Shown here: piece by piece, positions 7,873 to 17,209 of the stretch | Layout: each line of letters starts with the position of its first letter | Numbering within the stretch: the first letter of the stretch is position 1 | Source of the DNA: JAVJST01 sp965229715 | GTDB taxonomy: Bacteria > Pseudomonadota > Alphaproteobacteria > Rhodospirillales > Casp-alpha2 | Direction of reading: 5' to 3' | DNA length: 64,000 bases | Assembly (NCBI GenBank): GCA_965229715.1 | Contig: CBDDJL010000002.1 | Location: 1,240,001-1,304,000, forward strand | Position numbers and translations under genes: made by a program | The notes under the pieces: generated by a model | Seen by the model: the letters and a program-made list of their open reading frames with translations, nothing else | The model's database searches: none | What the model was told of the DNA's origin: nothing

Positions 7873-9765
7873 ATGAACGCGCGCGCGAAAAACGCCGCCA
7901 CCGGCCGTTCCCGACGGGCTATCCTCGGCCTTGTTCTGGCGGTTGTCGCGTATCTCGCGGTTAACTCGTTGGCCGATAACGCGCTCAGGCGCGTTTCCTG
8001 GGACGTTACCGACGAAGCGCTCTACACCCTGACGGACAGCACGCGTCAAATCTTGTCGGAGATCGATGAGCCGATCACCCTTCGCCTTTACTTTAGCTCG
8101 CTGCTGGGCGAACGCGCGCCGAGCATCAAGACGTATCACCAGCGTGTGACCGCGCTGCTCGAACAGTATGCCGATCTCGCGGACGGCATGATCCGGTTGG
8201 AATATCACGATCCGGAGCCGTTCTCCGTGGTCGAGGACCGCGCCGTCGGTTTCGGACTCGAGGGCTTCCCGGTGACGGACGCCGGCGACCGTGGCTACTT
8301 CGGGCTCGCCGCGACCAATGCGACGGACGATATCGAGACCGTGCCGTTCTTCACGCAGGACCGCGAGGAGTTTCTCGAATACGACCTGACCCGCATCGTT
8401 CATTCGCTCTCGAACCCGGAACGCCCGACCGTCGGCATCCTGACGACAATCCCGATGATGGGCGGCGAAGGCGGACAGCCGCCGATGGCGCTGATGGAGC
8501 AGCTGCGCGAGTTTTTCCGGATCGAGGTCATGGCGACCGACGCGACATCGGTTCCGGAGGGCGTCGATGTGCTGATGATCGTTCATCCGTATGACCTGTC
8601 GGACGCGACGCTCTATGCCATCGACCAGTTTGTGCTGAACGGCGGCCGTGCGCTCGTCTTCGTCGATCCGGTGGCCGAGGTTGCCGGTGCGGGCAGTCAG
8701 CAAACGGGCATCGAAAACGATGCATCGGAATTTAACAGGATGCTCAATGCGTGGGGCGTCAGTCTCGTTGACGGCGTCGTTGCCGGTGATCTCGACACGG
8801 CGCGGCGCGTCAGTATCCAGCATCAGGGACAGGTGATTGCCATCGACTATGTCGGCTGGCTGTCGTTCGGTGTCGAACAGTTCGATACGGCCGACGCCGC
8901 GATGAGCGAGTTGGCAACGATCAACGTCGCGACGGCGGGCGTTCTTGAGAATACTGAGTCTGGTACCGCCACCGTGAGTCCCCTGATCCGTACCGGACCG
9001 AGGAGCATGCGTATTGACGCTGACCGGTTCGAAGGCGAGATCGACGCCGTCGCGTTGTTCAGCGATTTCGAGGAGTCGGGCGAGCGACAGACCATCGCGG
9101 CGCGAATTGCCGGGGATGTGGCCACGGCCTTCCCCGATGGGCCGCCGGCGAATTCGGCAGCGTCCGGCGACCATCGCGAGCGCTCGACGGAGGACGCCAA
9201 CATTGTCGTTGTTGCGGACGTCGACATGCTGGCCAACCAGATGTGGCTCGACCGCCGCTCGCTGCTCAACCAGACCATCGACATTCCGCTCGCCAACAAT
9301 GCGGACTTCGTCGTCAACACGCTTGAAAACCTTGCCGGCAATTCGGCCCTGATCAACCTTCGCGGGCGCAGCTCGACCTTGCGCCCCTTCCATATGATCG
9401 AAGACATCCGGCAAGCCGCCGAAATCAAGTATCGCAACCGCGAAAACGATCTGACCGCGCGGCTCGGTGAGATCGAGGCGCAGTTGCAGGGATTGATTAG
9501 TCGTGCCGACGCTGCGGGCAGTCTCGACAACATCGTCATCAGCGATGCGGATCGTGAAAAGATCGACCGGTACCGCACGGAGATGCTGGATATCCGGGCT
9601 GATTTACGCGCGGTGCGGCATGCGCTCCGCAAGGATATCGAGGCGCTCAATGACCGCATCAAGCTGATCAACATTGCGCTGGTGCCGGCGGTTTTGGTCG
9701 CCGCCGCGTTGATCGCCGGCTACGTTCGCCGCCGCCGCCGCCGTGTGCGGGTGGCGCAGGCTTGA
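7873..9765 (+). CDS. GldG-family ABC-associated periplasmic/membrane protein
   Basis: A 630-residue protein with one N-terminal membrane span (about residues 18-37), a long extracytoplasmic region and one C-terminal span (about 598-616) followed by the basic tail RRRRRRVR. The start of the soluble part (SWDVTDEALYTLTDSTRQIL, then EPITLRLYFS) matches the GldG group, where a glutamine-amidotransferase-like fold is expected around residues 190-300. A coiled-coil-prone stretch (about 525-595) precedes the last span. ATG 7873 lies one base after the permease stop; the frame extends further upstream within the permease gene. It partners the ABC-2 pump; its role is unknown. Confidence 0.88.
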   Translation: MNARAKNAATGRSRRAILGLVLAVVAYLAVNSLADNALRRVSWDVTDEALYTLTDSTRQILSEIDEPITLRLYFSSLLGERAPSIKTYHQRVTALLEQYADLADGMIRLEYHDPEPFSVVEDRAVGFGLEGFPVTDAGDRGYFGLAATNATDDIETVPFFTQDREEFLEYDLTRIVHSLSNPERPTVGILTTIPMMGGEGGQPPMALMEQLREFFRIEVMATDATSVPEGVDVLMIVHPYDLSDATLYAIDQFVLNGGRALVFVDPVAEVAGAGSQQTGIENDASEFNRMLNAWGVSLVDGVVAGDLDTARRVSIQHQGQVIAIDYVGWLSFGVEQFDTADAAMSELATINVATAGVLENTESGTATVSPLIRTGPRSMRIDADRFEGEIDAVALFSDFEESGERQTIAARIAGDVATAFPDGPPANSAASGDHRERSTEDANIVVVADVDMLANQMWLDRRSLLNQTIDIPLANNADFVVNTLENLAGNSALINLRGRSSTLRPFHMIEDIRQAAEIKYRNRENDLTARLGEIEAQLQGLISRADAAGSLDNIVISDADREKIDRYRTEMLDIRADLRAVRHALRKDIEALNDRIKLINIALVPAVLVAAALIAGYVRRRRRRVRVAQA

Positions 9766-9777
9766 GGAGGCGGAACG

Positions 9778-10812
9778 TTGAGCAAAACGCGCTTCAATAT
9801 TCTTCTGATCGCGACGTTGCTTTTGGTCGCAGCGGCGGTCGGTGAACGCCTGCTTGGCACGGATTACGCGGTAACGCTTGAAGAGAACCGACCCGCGCTT
9901 CCTGGTCTGATCGATCGGGTGAACGACGTGGTGGAATTCAGACTGAAAGGCACCGATCATACGTTGACGTTCAGCAGAGACGACGACGGTTGGCGGCTCC
10001 TGGAGCGATCCGGCTATCCCGCCGACGGCGACAAGATTCAAAAGACACTTTTTCAATTGACTGAATTGAAGCTGACGGACCCCAAGACCCGCCGCGCCGA
10101 CCGGTATGGGCGGATCGGCGTCGCCGACCCCGAGAGCGGCGAGGACGGCGCCGGGCGACTGGTTTCGCTCGCTACAGCCGATGGCGACATCGTTGCCAGC
10201 CTGATCGTCGGCGACAAAGCGGAGGCGTCGCCGGGGACATTCGGCGATGCCCGTTACATCCGCCGAGCCGGCGAGGATCAGTCATGGTTGGCGGACGGCG
10301 CCCTGTCCCTCGGTGAAGACGTCAAGGACTGGATCGACCGCCGCGTGCTCGACATTCCGCCGGAGCGGGTTGCGCGAGCGACCCTGACTCACCCGGATGG
10401 GGAGACCGTTACGGTCGTGCGTGACGACGCCGGTAAATTGAAGCTGCTGGGCATTCCGGAGGGCTTCAAGCTGATCAGCGATTTCCGGCGCGACGTGATC
10501 GTCGAGTTCATCAGTGAACTGGAAATCGATGATGTCAGAACCGAGGGTGAGACCGACGCGGATTGGTCGAACGCGACCGTTGCGATGTATAGGCTCGACG
10601 ACGCAACGTCGCTTCGGCTCGACCTGGCCGGTGACGAAGACGCGGGTTACTGGCTTCGCATCCGGGCCGAGGGTGGCGAGGGTGCCGACGCCATCAATGC
10701 AAAAGTCAGCGGCTGGGTCTATGCGGTTCCGGGTTGGAAAGCCGGCGACATCAAGCGCGGCATGGCCGACCTGATCGAACCGGTGGAGGCCGACGAAACG
10801 GTCGGCGGCTAG
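9778..10812 (+). CDS. DUF4340 domain-containing protein
   Basis: A 344-residue protein with an N-terminal membrane anchor (ILLIATLLLVAAAVGERLL) and two similar beta-rich modules, each starting with a V-x-x-hydrophobic-x-(L/H) strand and a GWRLLE or AGKLKLL strand. This matches DUF4340 proteins, which regularly close GldFG-like ABC operons. The start is TTG at 9778, chosen because a strong GAGGAGG lies 8 bases upstream at 9764-9770 and the membrane anchor begins immediately after it. The protein is presumably in the periplasm, tethered to the inner membrane. Its function is unknown. Confidence 0.87.
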   Translation: MSKTRFNILLIATLLLVAAAVGERLLGTDYAVTLEENRPALPGLIDRVNDVVEFRLKGTDHTLTFSRDDDGWRLLERSGYPADGDKIQKTLFQLTELKLTDPKTRRADRYGRIGVADPESGEDGAGRLVSLATADGDIVASLIVGDKAEASPGTFGDARYIRRAGEDQSWLADGALSLGEDVKDWIDRRVLDIPPERVARATLTHPDGETVTVVRDDAGKLKLLGIPEGFKLISDFRRDVIVEFISELEIDDVRTEGETDADWSNATVAMYRLDDATSLRLDLAGDEDAGYWLRIRAEGGEGADAINAKVSGWVYAVPGWKAGDIKRGMADLIEPVEADETVGG

Positions 10813-10813
10813 C

Positions 10814-10912
10814 CGTCATTCCCGCGGATGCGGAAATCCAGAGCCACTGTCCGTTTTGCGAGATACGGTCCACTGGATTCCGGCTCGACGCGTCGCGCCG
10901 TCCGGAATGACG
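10814..10912. repeat. Intergenic palindromic repeat (CGTCATTCC type)
   Basis: A large imperfect inverted repeat fills the gap between two convergent genes. The outer arms are cgtcattcc (10814-10822) and ggaatgacg (10904-10912). The inner arms are aatccag (10835-10841) and ctggatt (10873-10879). This layout is the well-known class of dispersed 'CGTCATTCCCG...CGGGAATGACG' repeats of proteobacteria. It could also act as a bidirectional terminator hairpin. Confidence 0.75.
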
Positions 10913-10923
10913 AGCATGTGGGA

Positions 10924-12030
10924 TTACTCGTAGATGGCGACCGGATCTCCTAAAATGGCGACAGCGGATTCTACGCCGAGGCCCGGCGCATCGGGCGCGG
11001 TAAAACAACCGTCGATGTTTCTGGCGCCCTGGCCGGGGGCAGGATCGACAGCGATCATCTCCTGACAGCTCCAGGTGCCGAGACACGACACCGACGGGAT
11101 CGACTGCGCGAAGTGCGCGGTCGAGGTGTCGGCCAGCACCGACCCGCCGGTATCCATGATCAGCATGCTGATCCCGGTTTCGAGGCAGAAGTCGCGCATC
11201 CGCCGCGCCTTGGTCAGGCCGCCGACGCGGTTGATCTTGATGTTGGCGATTTCACCGATGCCATCGCGCTGGATACGGAGGAGATCCTGATAGGTGTGCA
11301 AGCTCTCGTCGACGGAAATCGGATGCCGCGTCTGACGGCGCACGGTCTGCGTTTCATCGAGGGTTTCGCAAGGTTGCTCGAACCACGAATTGCCGATCTC
11401 GACCGCATTCATCACGGTAATCGCCTCGCGCGGTAGCCAGGCACGGTTGACGTCGTAGAAGATCGTTTCGCCGGGGTGTTGATTGGCCGCCAAGTGGTTG
11501 ATGCGCTCGATGTCGAGGTCGACGTCGGCGCCGACCTTGGCGGAGTGCACGCGATAGCCCTTGTCCCGGAAATACCGGATGTTTTCGATCATGCCGTCGG
11601 GCGTATCGGTCGATATGCTGGACGCAATTGGTACCGGGTCGGGTTCGCGCCCGCCCAGCAGGTCGCAGACCGGCATGTTTGCCGCCTTGCCCGCAATATC
11701 CCAGCACGCGATGTCGATGGCCGACTTGGCGTAGGGATGGCCTGGGAGGGTCAGGTCCATGGCCCTGTTAACGGCATCGAGACGGCGCGGATCCATGCCG
11801 ATCAGGACCGGTGCAAGTTCCTCCATCGCCGCACGGATTCCCTTGCCGTGAGCGGGCAGGTACGTCACGCCCCAGGGGCAGCCCTCGCCCCAGCCGTGGA
11901 TGCTCTCATCTGTGTCGATGCGGACGAAGGTCGAATCGAGACATTCAAATTTCAGCCGCCCGCCCGACAGATAATAGGGTTTCAGCAACGGCAGATCGAG
12001 TTGATGGACCGTGATCTTGCTGATCTTCAT
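10924..12030 (-). CDS. Enolase-superfamily enzyme, cis-3-hydroxy-L-proline dehydratase-like
   Basis: A 368-residue mandelate racemase/muconate lactonizing enzyme family protein. The capping domain (about 1-125) precedes a barrel with metal ligands Asp193, Glu218 and Asp241, and general bases Lys165 (HSAKVG) and Lys265 (NIKINRVGG). Two opposed lysines allow proton chemistry at the alpha carbon of an amino acid. The MDTGGSVLADT segment and the WSCQEM segment near the C-terminus resemble cis-3-hydroxy-L-proline dehydratases as I remember them. It is the downstream partner of a second enolase gene three bases away, in a minus-strand operon reaching up to 17137. The function assignment is moderate; the superfamily is certain. 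Confidence 0.85.
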   Translation of the reverse strand: MKISKITVHQLDLPLLKPYYLSGGRLKFECLDSTFVRIDTDESIHGWGEGCPWGVTYLPAHGKGIRAAMEELAPVLIGMDPRRLDAVNRAMDLTLPGHPYAKSAIDIACWDIAGKAANMPVCDLLGGREPDPVPIASSISTDTPDGMIENIRYFRDKGYRVHSAKVGADVDLDIERINHLAANQHPGETIFYDVNRAWLPREAITVMNAVEIGNSWFEQPCETLDETQTVRRQTRHPISVDESLHTYQDLLRIQRDGIGEIANIKINRVGGLTKARRMRDFCLETGISMLIMDTGGSVLADTSTAHFAQSIPSVSCLGTWSCQEMIAVDPAPGQGARNIDGCFTAPDAPGLGVESAVAILGDPVAIYE

Positions 12031-12033
12031 GCC

Positions 12034-13149
12034 CTAGCCCTCGTAAACGGCGACGGGATCGCCGAGCGTGTCGTAATCGGGCTCGACGCCGAGGCCGGGG
12101 GCATCCGAGACGAACAGCTTGCCGTCCCGTGTGATCGGCATTGGCGTGCCGGTCCGCTCGGTGTTGTAATTGGCGAGGTCGGTGGTGTTGTAGAGGTATT
12201 CCGGCGGCGTCGAGGCGGCGAAGTGGGCGAGGGTAGCAGTCGTGATCTCGCCGCCCCAGGTGTCCTCGGCGACGACGGAAAGCCCGTTTTCGACGCAGAA
12301 GTCGCGCACCCGGCGCGCCTTCGAAAGGCCGCCGAGATTCGAGATCTTGTGGCAGACGACCTCGCAGGCGTTGTCGCGTACGATGCGCTGGACGGCGGCT
12401 AGGCCCGTCACGCACTCGTCCAGTTTCATCGGCAGGTCCGTGTGCCGGCGGACGTGCAAGCATTCCTCGTAGGTTTCGCAGGGCTGTTCGATCATGACGT
12501 TGAGATCGCGGATCGCACACATGATTTTCACGGCCTCGGCTACGGTCCAGCCCTGGTTGGCGTCGGCATAGGCATTTTCATCCGGGTTCAGAAGCGATAA
12601 CGCGTGGCGAATTCGATCCGCATCTGTCCTGGCGTCGCCGCCGACCTTGATCTGGAAATGCCGATAACCTGCCTTGCGGTGTTCGTTGAGTTCCGCCGTG
12701 GTTTCTTCCGGCGTCTTCTGCGGACAGACGCGGTACATCGGCGCGCCGTCGGTCAACCTGCCGCCGAGCAGCATCCAGACCGGCTGGCCCGTTGCCTTGC
12801 CGAGAATGTCCCAGAAAGCGGCGTCGAACGGCGCCTTGGCGTAGCCGTGGCCCTTGACGGTGTTGTCCATCAGGCGTTCGAGCCGGTAGACCTCGCGCGG
12901 GTCTTCCCCGAGGAGCGCGGGCGCGAGCAGGCGCGCTGCCGCTTCCGTGCCCTCCGAGTGGGCGACCATGTAGTTGTCGCCGCAGGGGCAGAACTCGCCG
13001 GCGCCGCAAATTCCGGCATCGGTCTCGACGACGACGACGGTCGAACGGGCGGTCGAGATCACGTTGCCGCGCCCCCAGCCGTAATTGCCACCGACGTAGG
13101 GCAGATCTTTCCGGTAAACGCTGATCTTCGCGATCTTCAACCGCGTCAC
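12034..13149 (-). CDS. Enolase-superfamily enzyme, hydroxyproline-betaine epimerase/racemase-like
   Basis: A 371-residue mandelate racemase/muconate lactonizing enzyme family member. Metal ligands Asp196, Glu221 and Asp244 and the two lysines Lys168 (FQIKVGG) and Lys268 (CHKISNLGG) are visible, followed by AEDTWGGEI. This dual-lysine, TWGGE layout resembles the 4R-hydroxyproline betaine 2-epimerase (HpbD) group and related amino-acid racemases. That match is from memory, not a search. It lies 6 bases from the upstream dehydrogenase gene and 3 bases from the second enolase, so they are cotranscribed. Proximity to a demethylating dehydrogenase and a Rieske oxygenase supports a betaine or methylated amino-acid substrate. 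Confidence 0.85.
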   Translation of the reverse strand: MTRLKIAKISVYRKDLPYVGGNYGWGRGNVISTARSTVVVVETDAGICGAGEFCPCGDNYMVAHSEGTEAAARLLAPALLGEDPREVYRLERLMDNTVKGHGYAKAPFDAAFWDILGKATGQPVWMLLGGRLTDGAPMYRVCPQKTPEETTAELNEHRKAGYRHFQIKVGGDARTDADRIRHALSLLNPDENAYADANQGWTVAEAVKIMCAIRDLNVMIEQPCETYEECLHVRRHTDLPMKLDECVTGLAAVQRIVRDNACEVVCHKISNLGGLSKARRVRDFCVENGLSVVAEDTWGGEITTATLAHFAASTPPEYLYNTTDLANYNTERTGTPMPITRDGKLFVSDAPGLGVEPDYDTLGDPVAVYEG

Positions 13150-13155
13150 TCCGGC

Positions 13156-14274
13156 TTATTGCTGGGGCGGCACAATGACAATGTTGCCGACGTGCTTCTT
13201 GGCGAGGAAAGCTTCCTGTGCGGCGTGAATGTCCTTGAGATCGAACGTGGCGCCGACGAGGGGTTTGAGCTCACCGCGCTCGATATAACCAACCAGGCTT
13301 TGGAACAGATCGGGCGGAATGATGGTTGCGCCGGTGAAGGTCAGATCCTTCAGATAAAACGTGCGAAGATCGAGATCGACAATGGGGCCGGCGATCGCGC
13401 CGGCGCACGTGTAACGTCCGCCCCGCACGAGAACTTCAAGGAACTGCGTGAACATCGAGCCGCCGACGACGTCGGCGACCACGTCGACCGTATCGCGGCC
13501 GATGGCATCCCGGAGCGCGCTGCCGAGATCGGCAGGCTCGCGGTCGAGTACCGCAGCGGGATCGAGCGCGGCGACCTGTTCCCGTTTCGATGCGCCCGAC
13601 ATGGCCACGGGAATGGCGCCGCGGCGCTGGCATAACTGGATCAGGGCGGAGCCGACGCCGCCGGAAGCGCCGGGTATCAGAACCACATCGCCGTCGCCGA
13701 CGTCGGCGCGGCGCAACATGTTCTCGGCCGTGATGTACGACGTCGAGAACGTCGCTAGCTCGACATCGCTCAAATCGCTCTCGACGGCATGGACATTATT
13801 GATCGGGGCGATGGCGTACTGTGCATAACCGCCATTGCATTCGGAACCGTAGTAGCCGCACTTGTCCATGTTCAGGGGATCGTCCCAGTCGCGCAGCCAG
13901 CCATCGATGATGACGCGCTTGCCCAACAGGTCGACGAGGACGCCTTCGCCCAATGCAACGACCTCGCCGCAGACGTCGGCGCCCTGGATCAGCGGAAACT
14001 TGATGCCTCCCCGACCCCAACTCGCGCCGTCGGTATCGATGGCATCGAAGCCCAATGCGCCGCCTTCCGCCGACGTGCCGTCGGTCACGGAACGCGAATA
14101 CCAGGCAGTGCGAGTGTTGATGTCGGTGTTGTTGGCGCCGCAGGCGGCGACGCGGATCAATACTTCGCCTGCCATCGGCGTCGGTACCGGTACGTCGTCG
14201 CGCACCTCGATCATATCGAGGCCGCCGTGGCCTTTGGTCAGGGCCGCGGTCATGGTTTCGGGTATGGATGTCAT
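13156..14274 (-). CDS. Medium-chain alcohol dehydrogenase / quinone oxidoreductase family protein
   Basis: A 372-residue MDR-superfamily oxidoreductase. The N-terminal GroES-like domain contains VRVAACGANNTDI and IQGADVCGEVVALGEGV, and the Rossmann domain carries IPGASGGVGSALIQL (near 206-220) for NAD(P) binding. A catalytic zinc is possible (CGxN and Asp/Cys residues) but the usual GHE motif is not evident, so it may be a zinc-free quinone-oxidoreductase-type enzyme. It has an unusually long insertion around residues 50-85. The substrate is unknown. It sits between the carboxymuconolactone-decarboxylase-like gene and the enolases in one minus-strand operon. Confidence 0.85.
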   Translation of the reverse strand: MTSIPETMTAALTKGHGGLDMIEVRDDVPVPTPMAGEVLIRVAACGANNTDINTRTAWYSRSVTDGTSAEGGALGFDAIDTDGASWGRGGIKFPLIQGADVCGEVVALGEGVLVDLLGKRVIIDGWLRDWDDPLNMDKCGYYGSECNGGYAQYAIAPINNVHAVESDLSDVELATFSTSYITAENMLRRADVGDGDVVLIPGASGGVGSALIQLCQRRGAIPVAMSGASKREQVAALDPAAVLDREPADLGSALRDAIGRDTVDVVADVVGGSMFTQFLEVLVRGGRYTCAGAIAGPIVDLDLRTFYLKDLTFTGATIIPPDLFQSLVGYIERGELKPLVGATFDLKDIHAAQEAFLAKKHVGNIVIVPPQQ

Positions 14275-14301
14275 CGTGCTGCCCTCCGTGCGTCCTTCGA
14301 G

Positions 14302-14682
14302 TCAGGCGTCGTCGCGTTCGGCGAATACCTTTTTGGCGATGCGATGGCATTCGACGCCGACCGGTACGCCGCAGTAGATTGCGATCTGGTTGATGATGGC
14401 CTTGAGCTCATCCTCGGTGACGCCGTTGGTCAACGCGCCCTTGAAGTGAATTTCCCACTCGTGCATCCGGTTCAGCGCCGCAATCATGGCGACGTTGATG
14501 ATCGACCGCGTCTTCATGTCGAGAGTCTCGTCGCCCCAGGCCGCGCCCCAGCAATATTCGGTCAGCAGCTCCTGAAAGTCCTTGGCGAACGGGCTGGCGG
14601 CGGCGAGGTTCTTCTCGACGTACTCGGCACCGAGCACGGCCTTGCGTTTGGCGAGGCCGCGGTCGTAGCGATCCTGATCCAT
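14302..14682 (-). CDS. Carboxymuconolactone decarboxylase family protein
   Basis: A 126-residue all-helical protein of the carboxymuconolactone decarboxylase family (PcaC-like length), starting MDQDRYDRGLAKRKAVLG. The core helix reads TRSIINVAMIAALNRMHEWEIHFKGAL in pieces, and NQIAIYCGVPVGVECHRIAK follows. The redox CxxC of AhpD-type members is missing, so decarboxylase or lactonase-like chemistry, or an unknown role, is more likely than peroxidase activity. The start at 14682 has a GGAGAGAGAG purine run upstream. It is cotranscribed with the FAD/GcvT dehydrogenase and the dehydrogenase downstream. Confidence 0.85.
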   Translation of the reverse strand: MDQDRYDRGLAKRKAVLGAEYVEKNLAAASPFAKDFQELLTEYCWGAAWGDETLDMKTRSIINVAMIAALNRMHEWEIHFKGALTNGVTEDELKAIINQIAIYCGVPVGVECHRIAKKVFAERDDA

Positions 14683-14704
14683 TGTCTCTCTCTCCTCTGT
14701 CTGT

Positions 14705-17137
14705 TCAGCTGCGTGGCAGCGCGTTTTCCGGGTCATAGACCGGCTCGGCGAGGACCCGCGCCAGGCGCCGCTCGCCCAGCACCATGATCTCAAGCTCGGT
14801 GCCCGGCTCGGCAGCTTTCGGGTTCACGTAGCCGAACGCAAGGCTCTTCTGCACCGTGAAGCCATAACCGCCGGAACTGACCTGACCGACCCGTTCGCCA
14901 TTCATGTAGATGGTTTCGCTGGAGTGCGGGTCGGCGTTTACGCTGTCGACCTCCATATAGACGCAGACCCAGGGCAGTACGTTCTTCTCCATGCTTTCCC
15001 GGGTTTTGTCGCGGCCGAGAAAATCTCCCTTGTCCATCTTGACGAAACGCATGGCGTCGGCTTCCGGCAGGGTCACTTCGTTGGTGAACTCGCTGGCGCC
15101 CTTGAAACCTTTTTCAAGACGCATGGCGTTGAGGGCGTAGGAACCGAAGTTGGCAATGCCGTGCGGCTCGCCTGCCGCCCAAACGGCATCGTAGACGGCT
15201 TCGATGCCAGCCATCGGCACGTGCAATTCCCAGCCGAGCTCGCCCTGGTAGGACATGCGCAGCGCGCGGATGCCGGATACGCCAGCGATCTCGATTTCGC
15301 GCACCTTGAGCCACGGCCAGCTCTCGTTGTCGAGCGGTTCGGATGTGACCTGCGACATGACGTCGCGCGACCGCGGTCCGGACAGGGCAAGCACACCCCA
15401 ATCTTCCGAGGCCACTGCGACAGAAACGTTTTCACCTTCGTTGACGGCGAATTGGAAGTGATCGCGCACGCGCTGTTCGAAGAACGCCGCCGTCATGATG
15501 TAGAAGGTGTCTTCGGCGACGCGCGCAATGGTGACTTCCGCTTCGATGGTGCCCTTGCGGTTCAGCAGATGCGTCAGGATAAGGCTGCCGACCTTCCTCG
15601 GCGCGCGGTTCGGGATCATGCGATCAAGGAAGCTTTCCGCATCGGGGCCGCGTAACTCGACCTTGGCGAACGACGAGAGATCGGCGACGGCGACGCGCTC
15701 GCGCGCGGCCTTGCATTCCTCGGCGACATATCTGTACCAGCCCGGGCGCTGAAAGCCGTAGATGTCTTCCCCGGTCGCGCCATCGGTGCAAAACCAACGC
15801 GGCCGCTCCCATCCGTAGACTTCTTCGTAGATAGCACCCGCCGCACTGAGCTTCTCGAACAACGGCGTCGTTTTCCTTGGCCGGCAGGCGTGGCGCTGGC
15901 GGCCGGGATAGGGAATTTCGTGGCGCAGCACGTAATCTTCCTTGGCGCGTGCGATCTGGTAATTGCGGTCGTAGGCGAACGGTCCGAAGCGGCGCGGGTC
16001 GAAATCGCGCATGGAAATATCCGCCGATCCGTGAACCATCCATTGCGCAAGATACAGGCCGGCGCCCGGTCCCCAGGCGATGCCGACGTGACTGCCGCAG
16101 CAGCACCAGGAATTGCGCAGGCCCGGGGCCGGGCCGAGCAGCATGTTGCCGTCGGGCGGCATGGGGATGGCGCCGTGAACCTCGCGCTTGATGCCGTAAT
16201 TGGCGAGAACCGGCATGCGTTCCAGCGCATGTTCGAGATGACCCATGATGCGGTCGTAGTCGGCCTGGAACAGTTCGTGTTCGACGTCCCACGGCGTGCC
16301 GTCGTCCCAGATGGTCGCGGGCTGCGACTTCTCGTAGATGCCGATCAAACCGGATTGCTGCTCCATGCGGATGTAGCCGGAGTATGTCATGTCGTCGCGC
16401 ACGACCGGCAGCTCAAAGTCGAGATCCTTGAACTCGTCGACGGCCTCGGTGACGAGATAATGATGCGTCGTATTGGCCATCGGCAGATCGTGGCCCATCC
16501 ACGCGGCGACCTGACGTGCATAGGTGCCGCCGGCGTTGACGACATGCTCGCAGGTAATGTCTCCTTGTTCCGTTTCGACCAGCCATTCGCCGGACGGCAG
16601 TTGGCGGATGTCGGTGCAACGGTTCTGGCGCACGATGGTCGCGCCCAACTTACGAGCGCCGGCCGCGAGGCCGAAGGTCGCACCGGCGGGGTCGACGTGG
16701 CCGTCGTCGGGGGTGTGCAGCACCGCTTTGACGCCGTCGAAGTTGAAGAAGGGGTGGTGTTTCCTTGCTTCGGCGACGTCGATGATCTCCATCGGCACGC
16801 CCATGCCGCGACCGACCGAAAGCGTGTGGCGGATCGAGTCCAGTTCGTCGTCGTGATAGGCGACCCGCATGGAGCCGCAGCCGTGCCATGTGGCATTCTG
16901 GCCGGTCAGTTCCTCAAGCTTCGAATAAAGCTCGACGCCGTATTTGTTCATCTTGCCGAGGCCCCAGTTGGAGAGGCCGTGCGTGATCTGTCCGGCGGCA
17001 TGCCATGTCGAGCCGGACGTCAGTTCGCCTTTCTCGACGAGAATAATGTCCCTCCAGCCCTCCTTGGCGAGGTGATATAGTAAGGAGACACCCATGATGC
17101 CGCCGCCGACGATGACCACGCGAGCGTGAGATTGCAT
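14705..17137 (-). CDS. FAD-dependent dimethylglycine/sarcosine dehydrogenase-like protein with GcvT domain
   Basis: An 810-residue fusion. The N-terminal FAD oxidoreductase domain (about 1-400) starts with the GGGIMG dinucleotide motif at 11-16. STWHAAGQ contains His46, at the position where dimethylglycine and sarcosine dehydrogenases attach FAD covalently. A linker domain and a C-terminal aminomethyltransferase (GcvT) domain (about 430-810; LSGPRSRDVMS, SYQGELGWELHVP) follow. Such proteins oxidatively demethylate N-methyl amines and pass the one-carbon unit to tetrahydrofolate. It heads the minus-strand operon, divergent from the RpiR regulator across 72 bases. The substrate could be dimethylglycine, sarcosine or another methylated amino acid. 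Confidence 0.92.
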   Translation of the reverse strand: MQSHARVVIVGGGIMGVSLLYHLAKEGWRDIILVEKGELTSGSTWHAAGQITHGLSNWGLGKMNKYGVELYSKLEELTGQNATWHGCGSMRVAYHDDELDSIRHTLSVGRGMGVPMEIIDVAEARKHHPFFNFDGVKAVLHTPDDGHVDPAGATFGLAAGARKLGATIVRQNRCTDIRQLPSGEWLVETEQGDITCEHVVNAGGTYARQVAAWMGHDLPMANTTHHYLVTEAVDEFKDLDFELPVVRDDMTYSGYIRMEQQSGLIGIYEKSQPATIWDDGTPWDVEHELFQADYDRIMGHLEHALERMPVLANYGIKREVHGAIPMPPDGNMLLGPAPGLRNSWCCCGSHVGIAWGPGAGLYLAQWMVHGSADISMRDFDPRRFGPFAYDRNYQIARAKEDYVLRHEIPYPGRQRHACRPRKTTPLFEKLSAAGAIYEEVYGWERPRWFCTDGATGEDIYGFQRPGWYRYVAEECKAARERVAVADLSSFAKVELRGPDAESFLDRMIPNRAPRKVGSLILTHLLNRKGTIEAEVTIARVAEDTFYIMTAAFFEQRVRDHFQFAVNEGENVSVAVASEDWGVLALSGPRSRDVMSQVTSEPLDNESWPWLKVREIEIAGVSGIRALRMSYQGELGWELHVPMAGIEAVYDAVWAAGEPHGIANFGSYALNAMRLEKGFKGASEFTNEVTLPEADAMRFVKMDKGDFLGRDKTRESMEKNVLPWVCVYMEVDSVNADPHSSETIYMNGERVGQVSSGGYGFTVQKSLAFGYVNPKAAEPGTELEIMVLGERRLARVLAEPVYDPENALPRS

Positions 17138-17209
17138 GTCGAATTATTCCCGTGTCCGGATGACGAAATGTGGTGACAGTTAAATGGTAGAATTGTACGC
17201 TCGTCAACT

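Noticed and set aside
7807..9414. Long minus-strand frame opposite the GldG-like gene
   Set aside because: It is a composition shadow rich in Arg and His and conflicts with the clear plus-strand gene.
17138..17209. Possible riboswitch upstream of the FAD/GcvT gene
   Set aside because: Only 72 bases separate divergent genes, and no glycine-riboswitch core or terminator was visible.
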